From NCBI GenBank assembly GCA_030144965.1, contig JAMPUU010000017.1:1-64000 (forward strand): a DNA stretch of 64,000 nt, given 5' to 3'. How positions within the stretch are numbered: the stretch's first letter is position 1; every line of letters starts with the position of its first letter. A program made the translations under genes and the position numbers. Below are positions 25,474 to 34,835 of this stretch, piece by piece. Origin of the DNA: Nitrospira sp. BO4 (lineage in GTDB: Bacteria > Nitrospirota > Nitrospiria > Nitrospirales > Nitrospiraceae). The notes beneath the pieces were generated by a model. It did no database searches. It had not been told where the DNA came from and saw only the letters and a list, made by a program, of their open reading frames with translations.

Positions 25474-26388
25474 ATGAAGCTGTTACTTATTCAGCCCGAT
25501 TGGAGAGGGGAACACGTGCCGATTTCAGAACCTACGGTATCGGTACCGCCTCTGTTGAACGATCAAACCGCTTCAACCCAGCCTTCCGTTGAACAGGTGT
25601 ACCGCCATCGACTGCCGGTGCGGATCAGCCATTGGCTGAATGTCCCTATTCTGATCATCCTGATCATGAGCGGCCTGCAGATCTTCAATGCCCATCCTGC
25701 ACTGTATTGGGGTGATCGTTCGGATCGTGATCAACCGTTGCTGTCGATCCGGTCTATTGTAAACGAGCAGGGGAAAATGAAAGGGGTCACAACTATTGTC
25801 GGCCATCAGTTCGATACGACCGGTGTACTGGGCTATTCCGATGGAATGCGCCGCGCGTTTCCGGCCTGGGCGACCGTTCCGAGCGCCAGGTGGCTTGCCA
25901 TGGGGCGGCAATGGCACCTGTTCTTGGCCTGGCTCTTTGTGATCAACGGCCTAATTTTTACGGCGTATGCATTGGCAAGCCGACACGTCACACGTGATCT
26001 GGCGCCAACTCGTCAAGATCTGCGCGGAATCGGGAAATCCATCAGAGATCACCTGATCTTGCAACATCCTGTAGGCGAAGCAGCCAAGCGGTATAACGTC
26101 CTTCAAAAGCTGACCTATGCGAGCATCTTGTTCATTGTGGCCCCACTGATCGTGCTGACCGGCTTGGCCATGTCGCCGATGATCGATGCGGCATTCCCCT
26201 GGATTTTGACTTTCCTAGGAGGTCGCCAAGGGGCGAGGACGCTTCACTTTCTTGCCTGTTTTTCATTCGTCGGATTCATCATGATTCACGTCCTGCAGGT
26301 GATCCTCACAGGATTCTTCAACAACATCCGCTCGATGGTCACCGGGTGGTTCATTGTCAAACATAGAGGAGTGGGCCATGAAGTATGA
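25474..26388 (+). CDS. Cytochrome b561-type membrane subunit
   Basis: 304 residues. After a polar N-terminus, the motif RLPVRISHWLNVPILIILIMSGLQ starts the first of four to five membrane helices. His residues for haem b ligation are seen in ISHW, RQWHLFLAW, ARTLHFLACFSF and MIHVLQVI. This is the family of diheme cytochrome b subunits that pass electrons between quinone and a periplasmic partner, as in thiosulfate reductase or YedZ-like systems. It overlaps the molybdoenzyme gene downstream by 11 bases, so the pair forms one complex. Confidence 0.88.
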   Translation: MKLLLIQPDWRGEHVPISEPTVSVPPLLNDQTASTQPSVEQVYRHRLPVRISHWLNVPILIILIMSGLQIFNAHPALYWGDRSDRDQPLLSIRSIVNEQGKMKGVTTIVGHQFDTTGVLGYSDGMRRAFPAWATVPSARWLAMGRQWHLFLAWLFVINGLIFTAYALASRHVTRDLAPTRQDLRGIGKSIRDHLILQHPVGEAAKRYNVLQKLTYASILFIVAPLIVLTGLAMSPMIDAAFPWILTFLGGRQGARTLHFLACFSFVGFIMIHVLQVILTGFFNNIRSMVTGWFIVKHRGVGHEV

Positions 26389-27148
26389 ACGCGCGATGAG
26401 ACGACGAAGCTTCCTTAAAGGGACCTTGGGTGCCGCGAGCCTGGTTGTAGTCTCCGGTTGCGACAATCTCACGCAAAGCAGTTGGTTCCCGTCCATCCTC
26501 GGTAAGACCGAACGGTTGACCGAAGCGGCGCAACGGGCGGTGACTTCCAAGAATGCGCTGGCCAAAGAATATGGTGAGGCCGATATCTCGGCGGTGTTTC
26601 CGGCGAATGGATCCATCGATCCGGGGACAGAACAGTATGCCGAACATGTCGCACGAAACTTTTCAGAGTGGATGTTGGAAGTGAGTGGTCTGGTCAAGAC
26701 GCCCAGGAGTTGGTCGCTGGCCGCGCTGAAGGAACTCCCTTTTCGGACGCAAATCACTCGCCACGACTGTGTGGAGGGTTGGAGTGCCATAGGAAAATGG
26801 ACCGGGGTTCCGGTCAGCGACTTACTGCGAGAACTCGAACCATTGCCGAATGCCCGCTATGCGGTGTTTCATTGTGCTGATGTGGATGATGAAGGGATCG
26901 CTTACTACGAGAGCATGGCCGTGGCCGATTGCTACCACCCTCAGACGATTCTGGCCTATGAACTGAATGGTACCCCATTAGATATTCCGCACGGCGCCCC
27001 GCTCCGCCTTCGCTTCGAACGTCAGCTCGGGTACAAACATGCAAAATATGTCATGAAGATCGAATTGGTCGAATCCCTTGCCGGCATCGGCGGCGGGAAG
27101 GGGGGCTATTGGGAAGACCAGGGATATGAATGGTACGCCGGTATCTAG
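26378..27148 (+). CDS. Tat-exported molybdopterin-dependent oxidoreductase (YedY/sulfite-oxidase fold)
   Basis: 256 residues from the ATG at 26378 (GAGGAG upstream). The twin-arginine signal RRRSFLKG is followed by VVSGC, which could be a lipid attachment site. The molybdopterin domain has RHDCVEGWSAIGKWTGVP, with the Cys that coordinates Mo, and ends in KYVMKIELVESL and GYWEDQGYEWYAG, typical of this family. It probably reduces an S- or N-oxide, or oxidises a small substrate, with electrons through the cytochrome b encoded just upstream. The substrate is not visible from sequence. Confidence 0.92.
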   Translation: MKYERAMRRRSFLKGTLGAASLVVVSGCDNLTQSSWFPSILGKTERLTEAAQRAVTSKNALAKEYGEADISAVFPANGSIDPGTEQYAEHVARNFSEWMLEVSGLVKTPRSWSLAALKELPFRTQITRHDCVEGWSAIGKWTGVPVSDLLRELEPLPNARYAVFHCADVDDEGIAYYESMAVADCYHPQTILAYELNGTPLDIPHGAPLRLRFERQLGYKHAKYVMKIELVESLAGIGGGKGGYWEDQGYEWYAGI

Positions 27149-27185
27149 GCATAATGAAACTGTGCAAGCCTGCTATCGAGAAGGC

Positions 27186-27911
27186 TCACCGCCGTCCGTC
27201 ATACCAGACGGAGAGCTGCTTTTTGTCGTGCAAGGTTCTCCTTGGAAGCAGAAGGACTCGGAAGATTTGTGCGGCGATCTCTCGGCCTGAATAGAGCGAG
27301 ACCTTGCGCGTCGATGTCTCCAACGGATGTCCGGTTAAAATGGTGAATTGAAGGCCGCGTGTGCGCCCCCATCGCTTGAGCTGCTTGCTGAGAGAGATTT
27401 CGTCCAACGCATAGAGGGTCTGGTCGAACCCGCCGACTTCTTGAAAGGCATCGCGGCGGCACACGACCAAGGCCCCTGCCGCCCATCGACACAGAATCGA
27501 TGCTCCGGTCCAAATGCGCAGTGTCAGGTGTGCCCACCAAGGCAGCCCGTCCATACGCAAGGTACTGCCGCAACCGACGTGTTTCCCTCCTTCGATCACT
27601 CGTAGAATATCGGCAAGCAGGCCCGGACTGAGCAGACTGTCGGCGTCCAAAAAAAGCAACCAGTCGCCGGTTGCGTGAGCGGCTCCCGCATTGCGCGCCC
27701 TACCGATCTGATTGATCGGTTCAAAGACAACCTGCGCCCCCGCCTGTCTTGCCAGCTCGGCGGTATTATCGGTGGAATTATTGTCGACAACGATGATGCT
27801 CGATGCGAAACGTGGCGCGCGGTTGGCGGCGACCGATTCGCTGACGGATTGGAGACATCGCTCGATCAGGCGTGCCTCATTGAAGGCTGGAATAACGATG
27901 GAGAGATGCAT
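27186..27911 (-). CDS. Family 2 glycosyltransferase
   Basis: 241 residues from the ATG at 27911. GT-A fold: SIVIPAFNEARLIERCLQS at the N-terminus, VDNNSTDNT near residue 43, LLFLDADSLLSP with the DxD at about 93-95, and a helical acceptor part. No transmembrane segment, so probably peripheral. It stands with a small secreted protein upstream. Donor and acceptor cannot be told. Confidence 0.93.
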   Translation of the reverse strand: MHLSIVIPAFNEARLIERCLQSVSESVAANRAPRFASSIIVVDNNSTDNTAELARQAGAQVVFEPINQIGRARNAGAAHATGDWLLFLDADSLLSPGLLADILRVIEGGKHVGCGSTLRMDGLPWWAHLTLRIWTGASILCRWAAGALVVCRRDAFQEVGGFDQTLYALDEISLSKQLKRWGRTRGLQFTILTGHPLETSTRKVSLYSGREIAAQIFRVLLLPRRTLHDKKQLSVWYDGRR

Positions 27912-27934
27912 GGTCAGCTATGATGCCATAGCTG

Positions 27935-28246
27935 CTATGAGTTGCGAAACGGGAAATCGGTCCGGGGCATGACGGAGGATGGGTCCTGAGGAATCGGCAG
28001 CTGGACGTGGACAACACGATCGAGCGGGGAGTTCTCCTCATCGATATGGTGTGTCAGAGCCTTGGGATGCGCTCGAAACTCGCAAACGATGCGGAAATCA
28101 TTCTCGTACGGATAACTTTCCGCCATTTCAAAACCGATGCGATTCCGTTCGGGTTGACAATCCTCATACGTGGCAAAGGTGTTCAGCACTGTGGCGGGAC
28201 TTACACCGGCAGGGGGTGTCAACAAGACAATCAAGAGAAGCCACAT
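27935..28246 (-). CDS. Small secreted hypothetical protein
   Basis: 103 residues from the ATG at 28246, chosen because a signal peptide (WLLLIVLLTPPAGVSP) follows directly and GAGGGCTG lies upstream; the longer frame adds 20 polar residues. The mature part has two cysteines (YEDCQPER and RIVCEF), likely a disulphide. No family recognised. It ends 23 bases before the glycosyltransferase start. Confidence 0.65.
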   Translation of the reverse strand: MWLLLIVLLTPPAGVSPATVLNTFATYEDCQPERNRIGFEMAESYPYENDFRIVCEFRAHPKALTHHIDEENSPLDRVVHVQLPIPQDPSSVMPRTDFPFRNS

Positions 28247-28450
28247 GATCAGCCCTCGTTTGTCATCATACAGACACTCATATTCTCGTGTCAGAGTGTC
28301 ACTCACAACCGTCTAGCTGTCCAGTACTTTCCTTAATGTGCTCACCTGCCATCCTATACACGAGAATGAATCATGAATAAGTTTAACCAAACGAGGGCAC
28401 ATCCACTATTGGAGTAAACCCTAGGGCAGTCGGTCGCGCGTACATATCCG

Positions 28451-31400
28451 ATGCATGGTAAGATGCGGCCGATGCCTCTCGCACAGTTTCATCCGATTAT
28501 TGCCGAATGGTTTTCTTCGCGTGTCGGTCGGCCGACTGACGTCCAAATCCAAGCCTGGCCGGCGATTCACTCCGGAGCGGATGCGTTGATTGCCGCGCCG
28601 ACCGGTTCAGGCAAAACCCTCGCAGCCTTTCTTGCCTGTATCGATAGCTTGTTCAAGCAGGCCCTTGCCCGCGAACTTGATGACCACACGCAGGTTCTCT
28701 ACATATCGCCCCTCAAAGCTCTCAGTAACGACGTTCGGAAAAATCTGCAGAAACCGCTGGTCGAGATCGGGCACTTGGCACTGCAAGCCGGGCTCCTGAT
28801 GCCGGAGCTGCGTGTCTTAGTACGGACCGGGGACACCCCGATGGCGGATCGCCAGCACATGCTCAAGCGGCCACCCCACATTCTCGTCACGACTCCGGAG
28901 TCATTGTTTATTCTATTGACTGCCGAAAAGAGTCGACGGCTTTTGCAGACGGTACGAACGGTCATCGTCGACGAAATTCATGCTCTCGCACCCAACAAGC
29001 GCGGTGCGCACCTTGCGCTGTCGTTGGAACGCTTGGAAGCCCTGACGATGAAGAACCCGCAGAGGATCGGACTCTCTGCAACGCAAAAACCGATCGAATT
29101 GGTGGCGGACTTTCTGGTAGGCGCTCGGTCTCGTCCGACGATCATCGACGTGGGGCATCGACGGGAGTTGGATCTTGCGGTCGAGGTGCCCAAGGACGAG
29201 TTGAGCGCGGTCGCGACGAACGCCATCTGGTCCGATGTCTATGACCGTGTTGCAGAACTCGTCCGACAACATCGCTCGACGCTGGTGTTCGTGAATACTC
29301 GGCGGCTGGCGGAGCGAGTGTCACACTATTTGGAGGATCGCCTGCGAGACCTTGGACCGGACGCGGTGGCAGCCCATCACGGCAGTCTCTCGAGGCAGAT
29401 CCGGCTGTCGGCCGAAGAGCGACTGAAAAGCGGTCAAACACGAGTGGTGATCGCAACCGCTTCGCTGGAACTGGGTATCGATGTCGGGACCGTTGATCTG
29501 GTTTGCCAGATCGGTTCGCCCCGAGCCATTGCGACAGGTTTGCAGCGGATCGGTCGTGCGGGGCATTGGGTCACCGCCATTCCCAAGGGCCGTCTCTTCG
29601 CGATGACCCGGGACGAATTGCTGGAGTGTGGAGCATTGGTACGAGCCATTCGCGACGGCGCGCTGGACCAGATCGAGATCCCGACTGCGCCGATGGATAT
29701 TTTGGCGCAGCAGCTTGTGGCTGCGGCCGCTACCCAAATCTGGACGGAAGAAGATCTTTTCGCCCTGTGTCGGCGGGCCTATCCGTACCGAGATCTGTCC
29801 CATGAGGAATTTTCTCAGATCCTTCGCATGCTGGGGGATGGTATCGCGACACAACGGGGGCGAGGGCTCGCATACCTCTACCATGACCGGATCAATCATC
29901 GGCTCAAAGGAAGACGAGGGGCGCGATTGGCGGCGATCACGTCGGGTGGTGCTATTCCCGATACCGCCAATTATGCCGTTGTGGCTGAGCCGGAGGGAAC
30001 CGTGGTGGGCTCCGTCGACGAAGACTTTGCGGTTGAAAGTCTTGCCGGTGACATCATGCTCCTCGGCAACACATCGTGGCGAATCAAAGGGGTTGAAGCG
30101 GGAAAGGTGCGAGTGGAGGATGCGCAAGGGGCTCCGCCCAACATTCCGTTTTGGCGAGGAGAGGCTCCGTCTCGGACAACCGAGCTGTCTGCTGCGGTGG
30201 CGTCTCTGCGGCAAGCGATTGCCGATAGGGTGACTTCACCTGTTCCCGATTCGAGCCGTCAGCGCTCAGCGATCAGCTTTCTGAGGACGGAGTGTGCATT
30301 GGATCAACGCGGGGCTGAGCAGGCGGCGGCATACGTCGCCTCAGGGATCGCAGTGTTAGGCGCCGTGCCAACCCAGGACCGCATCATCGCCGAGCGGTTT
30401 TTCGATGAGAGCGGGGGCATGCAGTTGGTGCTCCATGCTCCGTTCGGCGGACGGATCAACAAGGCCTGGGGACTCGCGCTGCGCAAGCGGTTCTGCGTCA
30501 CCTTTGATTTCGAATTGCAGGCGGCTGCGACCGACAATGGAATCGTCATTTCCTTGGGTGAGCGCCACAGTTTTCCGCTCGAGTCAGTGTTCGGCTATCT
30601 CCATAGCCGCACGGTTCGGGACGTGTTGATTCAAGCGCTGTTGCAGGCGCCGATGTTTATGACGAGGTGGCGGTGGAACCTGAGTCGCGCGCTGATGCTC
30701 CTTCGTTTTTCCGGCGGCAAGAAAGTCCCGCCTCAGATTCAGCGGATGAAAGCGGAGGATTTGATGGCGGCTGTGTTTCCTGATGCTCTCGCATGCCAGG
30801 ATAATATGGTCGGTGAACGTACGAGGCAGATTCCGGATCATCCATTGGTGGCCGAGACCGTACGCGATTGCTTGACGGAGGCCATGGACCTTGATGGGCT
30901 GACACGACTGCTTACGAGAATAGAGACCGGAACAATCGAATGCCTTGCCATGGATACGCCGACACCGTCACCGTTGTCCCATGAAATCTTGAATGCCAAT
31001 CCCTATGCCTTTTTGGATGATGCGCCGCTGGAGGAGCGTCGGGCACGGGCGGTGGAAATGCGGCGAACGCTTCCCGCAGAAATGGCCGGCCAGGTCGGCG
31101 CGCTCGATCCGGCGGCAATAGAGGAAGTGCAGCGGGAGTCATGGCCCGTGGTTCGCGATCCGGATGAACTACACGCTGCGCTGCTGACCCTGGTTTGGTT
31201 ACCCGCTGAGGAAGCGAAGGAGTGGGCGGCGCACATATCGCGATTGGTCGATGAGGGGCGGGCAGTTCAGTCGTCAATACAGGCGGATGGGCATGAGGCG
31301 AAGGGATGGGTGGCAACAGAGAATCGGGACAGCGTAGAACGACTGTTCATCGCCGGCGACGATGCGACCCTTGATGCCATGGTTCTTGGCTGGATGGAGA

Positions 31401-32779
31401 GCATCGGTCCGACAATCACAAACAAGTTGGCTGAACGTCTGCATCTTCCGGTTGATGCGATCAACACCTCAATGGTTCGGCTCGAGAGTTCCGGCCAAGT
31501 CTTGCGTGGCCAGTTTCGGTCTTGCTCAGCGATCGACTCCAAGCCTATGTCGCAATCAAGACCTGAAGCGCCCGAGTGGTGTCACCGCCGTCTGCTGGCT
31601 CGTATTCATCGACTGACCATCGGTATGTTGCGCAAAGAGGTGGAGCCGGTCACGGCGTTGGAATTCATGCGGTTCTTGATGCAATGGCAGCATGTTCTAC
31701 CCGGATCACGTCAGCATGGTGAAGCCGGTCTGCTGCAAGTGATCGGGCAACTCGCGGGATTCGAGGCGGCGGCCTCCGCGTGGGAACCACAGCTCTTGCG
31801 GTTGCGCGTGGCCAAGTACGAGCCGGAACTCTTGGATCGACTCTGTCTGAGCGGAGCGGTCAGCTGGGGACGGCTCTCGCCGCATCCCAGCTTGGCGCTT
31901 GACCACGAGCAGGAACGACGCCGGATCATCCCCACCAGCGTCGCTCCCATCAGTTTGTTTCCGCGTGAGGACAGTGACTGGCTGATGCAGGTCGTGCGCG
32001 GAGAGACAGCCGCAGCCGGACCGGATTCTGCTCTGCACCTAAGTTCGGTGGCGCAAAATCTGCGTCATGCATTGCAGGAACAGGGCGCAAGCTTCTTTGC
32101 CGATCTGGTCCGGATCACACGTGATCTTCCGGCGGAAGTGGAACACGGACTGTGGGAACTTGTGGCAGCAGGGTTTGTGACGGCAGATGGGTTCGACAAC
32201 CTTCGCGCCCTGATGGATCCGCATCGGCGTCGTGCCGAGGGTCGTGAACGAGCTCGTCGACCCCGGCATTCAACTGGACGGTGGTCGCTGCTCCGGTCAA
32301 CGAAGCCCGCAGTGGTCAGCACGCAGTTTCCGGTTGCAGCGACTTCGGCGCCTCACACGGAGCAGGTGGCTCGCCAGCTCCTGCGCCGTTATGGCGTGGT
32401 GTTTCGAGATGTGCTGGCGCGGGAATCGTTGGTTCAGTCATGGCGAGATCTTCTTGTGCAGTATCGGCGCATGGAGATGGCCGGCGAGGCGCGAGGCGGG
32501 AGATTTGTGAGCGGATTTACCGGAGAACAGTTTGCGTTGCCGGAGGCGGTGGAGTCGCTGCGAGCGATGCGAAATAAAGGAATATCTCCCGGCACCGGCC
32601 ACGAGGTCAAACTCTCAGCGACGGATCCCTTAAATCTTGCCGGTGTGATTCTCCCAGGACCGCGCATTCCATCGGTGCCGACGAATTTCTTGGTGTTCAG
32701 GGATGGCGCACTCGTGCGGACGGTGATCGGGCGTCAACACGAAACAACGCTTTCCGTCCTAGAGCAGGCCGTCACGTGA
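28451..32779 (+). CDS. lhr: Large ATP-dependent helicase Lhr
   Basis: 1442 residues; the real start may be the ATG at 28472. RecA-like domain 1 has the Q-motif region, Walker A APTGSGKT near residue 50, HILVTTPESL, and the DEIH box near 173. Domain 2 has LVFVNTRRLAERV, VAAHHGSLS and QRIGRAGH. A winged-helix and Lhr-core beta-barrel follow, with VVGSVDEDFAVE near 520, and the long C-terminal extension found in the full-length (about 1500 aa) bacterial Lhr. These 3'-5' helicases act on DNA and RNA:DNA hybrids in repair. The gene stands alone. Confidence 0.96.
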   Translation: MHGKMRPMPLAQFHPIIAEWFSSRVGRPTDVQIQAWPAIHSGADALIAAPTGSGKTLAAFLACIDSLFKQALARELDDHTQVLYISPLKALSNDVRKNLQKPLVEIGHLALQAGLLMPELRVLVRTGDTPMADRQHMLKRPPHILVTTPESLFILLTAEKSRRLLQTVRTVIVDEIHALAPNKRGAHLALSLERLEALTMKNPQRIGLSATQKPIELVADFLVGARSRPTIIDVGHRRELDLAVEVPKDELSAVATNAIWSDVYDRVAELVRQHRSTLVFVNTRRLAERVSHYLEDRLRDLGPDAVAAHHGSLSRQIRLSAEERLKSGQTRVVIATASLELGIDVGTVDLVCQIGSPRAIATGLQRIGRAGHWVTAIPKGRLFAMTRDELLECGALVRAIRDGALDQIEIPTAPMDILAQQLVAAAATQIWTEEDLFALCRRAYPYRDLSHEEFSQILRMLGDGIATQRGRGLAYLYHDRINHRLKGRRGARLAAITSGGAIPDTANYAVVAEPEGTVVGSVDEDFAVESLAGDIMLLGNTSWRIKGVEAGKVRVEDAQGAPPNIPFWRGEAPSRTTELSAAVASLRQAIADRVTSPVPDSSRQRSAISFLRTECALDQRGAEQAAAYVASGIAVLGAVPTQDRIIAERFFDESGGMQLVLHAPFGGRINKAWGLALRKRFCVTFDFELQAAATDNGIVISLGERHSFPLESVFGYLHSRTVRDVLIQALLQAPMFMTRWRWNLSRALMLLRFSGGKKVPPQIQRMKAEDLMAAVFPDALACQDNMVGERTRQIPDHPLVAETVRDCLTEAMDLDGLTRLLTRIETGTIECLAMDTPTPSPLSHEILNANPYAFLDDAPLEERRARAVEMRRTLPAEMAGQVGALDPAAIEEVQRESWPVVRDPDELHAALLTLVWLPAEEAKEWAAHISRLVDEGRAVQSSIQADGHEAKGWVATENRDSVERLFIAGDDATLDAMVLGWMESIGPTITNKLAERLHLPVDAINTSMVRLESSGQVLRGQFRSCSAIDSKPMSQSRPEAPEWCHRRLLARIHRLTIGMLRKEVEPVTALEFMRFLMQWQHVLPGSRQHGEAGLLQVIGQLAGFEAAASAWEPQLLRLRVAKYEPELLDRLCLSGAVSWGRLSPHPSLALDHEQERRRIIPTSVAPISLFPREDSDWLMQVVRGETAAAGPDSALHLSSVAQNLRHALQEQGASFFADLVRITRDLPAEVEHGLWELVAAGFVTADGFDNLRALMDPHRRRAEGRERARRPRHSTGRWSLLRSTKPAVVSTQFPVAATSAPHTEQVARQLLRRYGVVFRDVLARESLVQSWRDLLVQYRRMEMAGEARGGRFVSGFTGEQFALPEAVESLRAMRNKGISPGTGHEVKLSATDPLNLAGVILPGPRIPSVPTNFLVFRDGALVRTVIGRQHETTLSVLEQAVT

Positions 32780-32798
32780 TGTGATGCCTGAAGTCGGA

Positions 32799-33197
32799 CT
32801 ATCGGGCGAATGCCTTGGATATGTCCCTGAGCTGCGCCAGCAGCGATGTGGAATCCTTGCCTACTGTTTCGGCATAACCTGCCTGGGCAGCGGAGAAAAA
32901 TGCCGATTGGTGATTCCCGGGAACTCCCAACAACCTGCCCACCTATGCCAGGTATTCTCCCCGCCCTGCCGCCAGATCTTGCTGTAGATTTTCTTGATTG
33001 AAGGACACAAAGGCCGCCGCCTTGAAGTCCGGCTTGATCTGGCCGTCTTCGCTCCACCAAGCCGCTCCGGATGTCGTGCCGGTGATATTGGAGGTCGTGT
33101 CGGTGGTCTGATTGAACGTAGCCTTGAGGGTGCAACCGGTGAGTCCGAGCATCATGCTTGCACCGGCGATCACGACACTTTTTATTAGGATTCGCAT
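32799..33197 (-). pseudogene. Lipoprotein gene with one in-frame amber stop
   Basis: The ATG at 33197 (GGAGGGCC upstream) opens a lipoprotein: signal peptide ending LGLTGC, then a Thr-rich linker and an Ala-rich helical part ending RGEYLA. The next codon is TAG (32943-32945). The same frame stays open for 48 more codons (GRLLGVPGNHQSAFFSAAQ...LRDISKAFAR) to a second TAG at 32799, and this part completes a plausible helical domain of the DUF3015-like kind. Either a single substitution has made a pseudogene, or the codon is read through. I favour a pseudogene. Confidence 0.75.
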
Positions 33198-33334
33198 AGG
33201 CCCTCCTTGCTGTAGGTCGGTATCGATACGGAAGTGACCGACACTATAGCACAGCGTGCCTTAAGCTGGTCTGATTATTGACCGATAGGGGAGTGGCGGA
33301 AGACTGAGCCCATTCTCATGAGTGGGAGAGATCC

Positions 33335-34237
33335 ATGCCGGTTGAAGCACTGACCAAATTTGATCCCCAACAGTTTTTTAACCTGCGTCCCATAGCCAAT
33401 GCCGGCCTGCGTCGGTTGGATACTCAAGTCAGCCAAATGGCGATTTCCAATGATGTGTCCGGCCGCCTGAGCGTGACGACCACGGACGGGGACACTATTG
33501 TGCTGACAGCCGACGTCGGGTCCGACTATCGAACCGGCAATTTTCACTCTCATGCCGAGACTGCTCAAGGAGCCGTGAATGTTGGAGCGAGTTCTGCGCA
33601 ATATGCCTTTCAACGGAACTTCGGCGTCGAGGTAAAGGGCGATCTGAACGAGCAGGAGCTGCATGATCTTGGGAATCTCTTCCAGAAGCTCTCCGGAATT
33701 TTTCACGGCTTCTTTCAGGGCCAGGATGAGGAGGCGAGGTCTCACACCGTCAACCTTGCTAAACAGTTCAGCGAGTCAGCAACCTTCTCCAGTCTCGATT
33801 TGAGTGTGGAGGTCGTGCGATTGGTCACGGTGGTTGCGGCCTCAGCAGTTACCGCGGGTGGGGCGCCAGCGACGGCGGCGGAGATCCCGCAACCGTCCAA
33901 CGGTACCACGGCGCCCACCCCGCCATCGGATTCGTCCGAGAGGGGCTCTCTCACGACGCCGATGAAGAATGCCCCACTTGCGTCGCTCATCAAACAGGTA
34001 TTCGATGCGCTGAAGGAAACCGAGGCTGAGGTGCACAAATTCCAGGCGTATCTTCCGGAGTTCTTCGACAAACTCCGCGAGAGCCTCATGAGAGATTTAC
34101 CGGGTGAGCCAAAACCAACAGCCGATGAGCCGGATCGTGCCGTTGCGCAGAATCCGGATCAAGCGCCATCAACTCCAAGAAATGGCAGCGTGCATCTCGC
34201 CTACAGCTCGGTGAATCTGGCCACATTTTCGTTCTGA
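33335..34237 (+). CDS. Hypothetical protein (DUF5610-like layout)
   Basis: 300 residues. The N-terminal half has SGRLSVTTTDGDTIVLTAD, a beta-rich part, then SAQYAFQRNFGVEVKGDLNEQELHDLGNLFQKL, a layout seen in proteins annotated DUF5610 or similar. A Pro/Ser/Thr-rich linker (about 185-215) leads to a C-terminal helix. No signal peptide. The function is unknown. The ATG at 33335 has GGGAGAG upstream. Confidence 0.7.
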   Translation: MPVEALTKFDPQQFFNLRPIANAGLRRLDTQVSQMAISNDVSGRLSVTTTDGDTIVLTADVGSDYRTGNFHSHAETAQGAVNVGASSAQYAFQRNFGVEVKGDLNEQELHDLGNLFQKLSGIFHGFFQGQDEEARSHTVNLAKQFSESATFSSLDLSVEVVRLVTVVAASAVTAGGAPATAAEIPQPSNGTTAPTPPSDSSERGSLTTPMKNAPLASLIKQVFDALKETEAEVHKFQAYLPEFFDKLRESLMRDLPGEPKPTADEPDRAVAQNPDQAPSTPRNGSVHLAYSSVNLATFSF

Positions 34238-34333
34238 CGCACAGCCGCCATTGAGTTGGTCTCCTGATCAGACGGGTTGAGCGAGCCCGACTCTGTCCGC
34301 CACAACCTCCGTCAACACACCCGTGTCTTATGG

Positions 34334-34642
34334 TCACGCTCCCTTGAAGGCATGTGTGCCGTGAGTGATCGCTCCGCCGGCACGAAGGGCGGCAGCGACA
34401 AGCACGGCTTCCGCAATCTCAGCATCCGAGGCACCCGCCTGGCGCGCGTTGTTCGCATGGATGTCGATGCAATAGGGACATTGCGTCGTGAATGCGACGC
34501 CGAGTGCAATCAGCTCCTTGTACTTGCTCGACAGCGTACCTTCCGCCAAGGCAGCCTTGTCGAACGCCACAAACGCTTTCATGGCCTCCGGCGCGTGCAC
34601 TTCGAGCAGTTTCATCTTCCCTAGGTTCTTCAAGTCATACAT
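34334..34642 (-). CDS. AhpD-like carboxymuconolactone decarboxylase family protein
   Basis: 102 residues. The signature C55-PY-C58-xxx-H62 (QCPYCIDIHANNAR) is the redox-active pair plus His of AhpD-like alkylhydroperoxidases. The helices KELIALGVAF and EIAEAVLVAAALRAGGAI complete the small all-helical fold. The cysteines relay electrons for peroxide reduction in characterised members. It is divergent from the AraC regulator that follows, which may control it. Confidence 0.93.
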   Translation of the reverse strand: MYDLKNLGKMKLLEVHAPEAMKAFVAFDKAALAEGTLSSKYKELIALGVAFTTQCPYCIDIHANNARQAGASDAEIAEAVLVAAALRAGGAITHGTHAFKGA

Positions 34643-34835
34643 GACGACCTCCTTCTGTTCGCGATGGTGATGATCGAACCTGCGTTGTGCTTCTGGAGCA
34701 CACTATAAAAGGAAGGACGGGTGATTGCCTTACCCGAGAGACTGATTCTCTTATCAGGAGCATGCTACACTGCGTGTGATTTGACCGGGCGACCGGAAGA
34801 CTTTGCCGAGACGCCGAATTGCCGCGAAGAATGAT

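Noticed and set aside
29321..30214. A 297-codon minus-strand frame inside lhr
   Set aside because: Lies fully within an unmistakable helicase gene; shadow frame of a G/C-rich gene.
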